Of a stretch of DNA of 64,000 nucleotides, positions 62,171 to 64,000 are shown one piece after another. Source of the DNA: Microcebus murinus (Eukaryota; Chordata; Mammalia; Primates; Cheirogaleidae); the NCBI RefSeq assembly GCF_040939455.1, contig NC_134108.1, positions 49,847,501 through 49,911,500 of the forward strand. Reading direction: 5' to 3'. How positions within the stretch are numbered: position 1 is the first letter of the stretch; every line of letters begins with the position of its first letter. Below the pieces are notes generated by a model. That model saw nothing but the letters and a program-made list of their open reading frames with translations, was not told the DNA's origin and made no database searches. Position numbers and translations under genes: made by a program.

Positions 62171-64000
62171 GGAAGGGAGGGAGGGAGGATTGACCCTTGG
62201 AATCTTTCCATATCTGCGATGTCACTGGGCACTGAAACAGTCAACAGATAAGCCACAGTCCCTGTTCACAGAGGGTGCCATTGGTAGTAGGCTCTGACCT
62301 TTTAGTGAATCAGCAAATCACAAGAGCTGTAGAAAATTACATTATTTTTATTGAAGCCTTTTGCAGGTACTTTATGTAATTATGGCCCTGATAAAGGATG
62401 CCAAGTGCTCCTGAGTGCAAAGGAGAGAAAAATATTATAATTAAGTTACCAGACTTAGTTGGCTTGGAATCATAGAAAATCTACTGTTCTGGGAGATCCT
62501 TGTATCTGTTGAATTGGCATTGCTGTAAGGCAATCTGTTTCTGTTAGTTTTTGTTAGAGTGTTTTAGATATGCTCTTTAGGAAGATCTCATTTTCTTTAC
62601 CTGGGTCCAACTCTGGATTCTGCTAAACTTCCTGGGTAACATGTGATTTATTATGAATATGCCCTAATAGATTTCCTTCCCGCAGTTATTACCACACCCC
62701 TTACTCAAGTGTAAAATACAGAACTTTTCTTTGCTCAACTCTGTTCTGTGCTTAGACAGTGCGACACCTTGCACTCATATGGCAACGTGTTGCCATCCCA
62801 TAAAGGAGTCCGGGACTTCCAGACCTCTTCCTGTGGGGCAGGGGATCGGAAACAGACTACACGTGTCCCCCCTCTACCCTCTACTAAACTAAGTCAGATC
62901 ACTGGCTGGGCTTGGAGGATCAGGCTGTGGATTTATTTTTCCTTTACCACTTCCCTTAAGGTATCCAAGGGATGAGGACTAATTTCTAGGTGGAGAAGTG
63001 AAATCTATTTTTCAAAGTGCTGGAATGGCTCTGTAATAGAGCCAGATGGACTCCTTCAGGTTGGATTTCTGTCTGAAAGGCTTGCATTTCTCAAGCAAGC
63101 TGGGCCTTGGAGAGGTTCTGAAGGAAGGCGGCAGGCACTGAACCGCGTATGGCCAGCTGCGCTTCTCCTCTGCAGGGTTCGGGGGTCCTGGGACGGCATC
63201 TGACCACAGCTGCTCTAGCCTTTGCCCTGTTTTAGTGGGGAAGTGCAGAGGGAAGAACTGTCCTCAGCTCTCCACCAGGCAATGCTAATGTCAATGAGGA
63301 GTTGTTCCAAAGGTAGGAGAAAGGTCCATCCAGTCTGGCTCCCCTGGGGGTCACTGCAGACTATGGTGCCCCTCCCCCTCCTCTTCCCTATCTTTTAGCA
63401 ACACCTCCAGGGGGACCCTAGGGAGGCTGCTGTATCAACTGCCAAGTCATTCCCTGCCTTCAGGCTCCCAGTCACCCTGTGCTGTGCTAATGCCAAAGCT
63501 GTGAGGTTAAGCCCTGTGTATTTTTAAAAACCAGATGATAGACTTCCCACAGGCAGGGATATGTCTTAGCTTTTCTCCCTTCTGGGTTTACTGGAGCTGT
63601 TACAACAGCACTGCCAATGTCCGCCAAACATTGCCTGAGATTGAAAAACAATCTCTCACATATCCATGTGTTACTATTTTTCAATGGTACTTAGAAGCTG
63701 TTACAAATATTTATTAATATCATCATGAATTTTTCTCAATTAATGGGTAATGAAGTAGAACCACAATCATGGGAGAGGCCTTGGCACCTTCTGACATTAA
63801 AGGGGCCCTCATGTACAGAAAAGCTGGGCAAAGATATCTGACTGTTGGTTAGCCCTGTTCCAAATCCCTGGCTTCCTTTTCTTTGGGGATGAGGCTATGG
63901 AAAAATGCCACCACCTTTCAGCAGCAAGGGAATTCTGCCTTACTGGTTAGCGGGCTTGATGTCTTTGCACTTCTGCCTTTGTTGACCTATAATTGTCACA
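62171..64000. other. Intergenic to window edge, nothing recognised
   Basis: No gene or confident repeat. Human gene order would place the 3' end of AFG1L further out in this direction; nothing of it is seen here. Confidence 0.4.

Overview
The window is primate nuclear DNA, most likely from a strepsirrhine (probably a lemur). Four Alu elements carry an extra segment reading TTAGTTGGCCAATTAAT in the linker between the two Alu arms. I associate this form with lemur-type Alus rather than human ones. A short L1 3' end near 5.8 kb also has a 3' UTR unlike human L1. There are no prokaryotic features.

The only protein-coding gene I can identify is FOXO3 (forkhead box O3), on the minus strand. Its first coding exon (49240-49857, 206 codons) runs from the start codon [15 protein letters not shown] through the first part of the forkhead domain and stops at a GT splice donor after ...SNSSAGWK. 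The rest of the protein (recognition helix, nuclear localisation region, transactivation domain) lies off the left edge. Everything from 49239 down to 1 is therefore the first 49 kb of the large FOXO3 intron. Right of the coding exon are the 5' UTR, a probable non-coding first exon near 51.05-51.25 kb, and the promoter. Beyond about 53.6 kb is upstream intergenic DNA.

Region by region: 1-5.5 kb is a decayed ancient L1 in sense orientation with two Alu insertions. 5.5-48.9 kb is AT-rich intron with scattered Alu, L1M, MIR/L2, MER5A-like and LTR-like repeats, a U6 snRNA fragment, an unexplained exon-like open segment at 7430-7560 (-), an unusual inverted repeat at 29.0-29.8 kb and a small CpG-rich patch at 38.9-39.1 kb. 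48.9-51.7 kb and 52.3-53.6 kb are two CpG-rich blocks separated by an AT-richer trough. 53.6-64 kb is intergenic, with Alus, an antisense L1M fragment and MIR/L2 copies.

Items most worth a second look are: (i) the exon-like segment at 7.4 kb, with matching splice signals and a full-length open frame; (ii) the inverted repeat near 29 kb whose 29-bp core is in direct rather than inverted orientation and is perfectly identical; (iii) three minute poly(A)-tailed insertions (19-24 nt bodies) with perfect 12-17 bp target duplications; (iv) a forkhead/E-box/MEF2 cluster and a palindromic octamer site upstream of FOXO3; (v) the intronic CpG-rich patch with GATA-type motifs. All other long open frames in the GC-rich region look like by-products of base composition.
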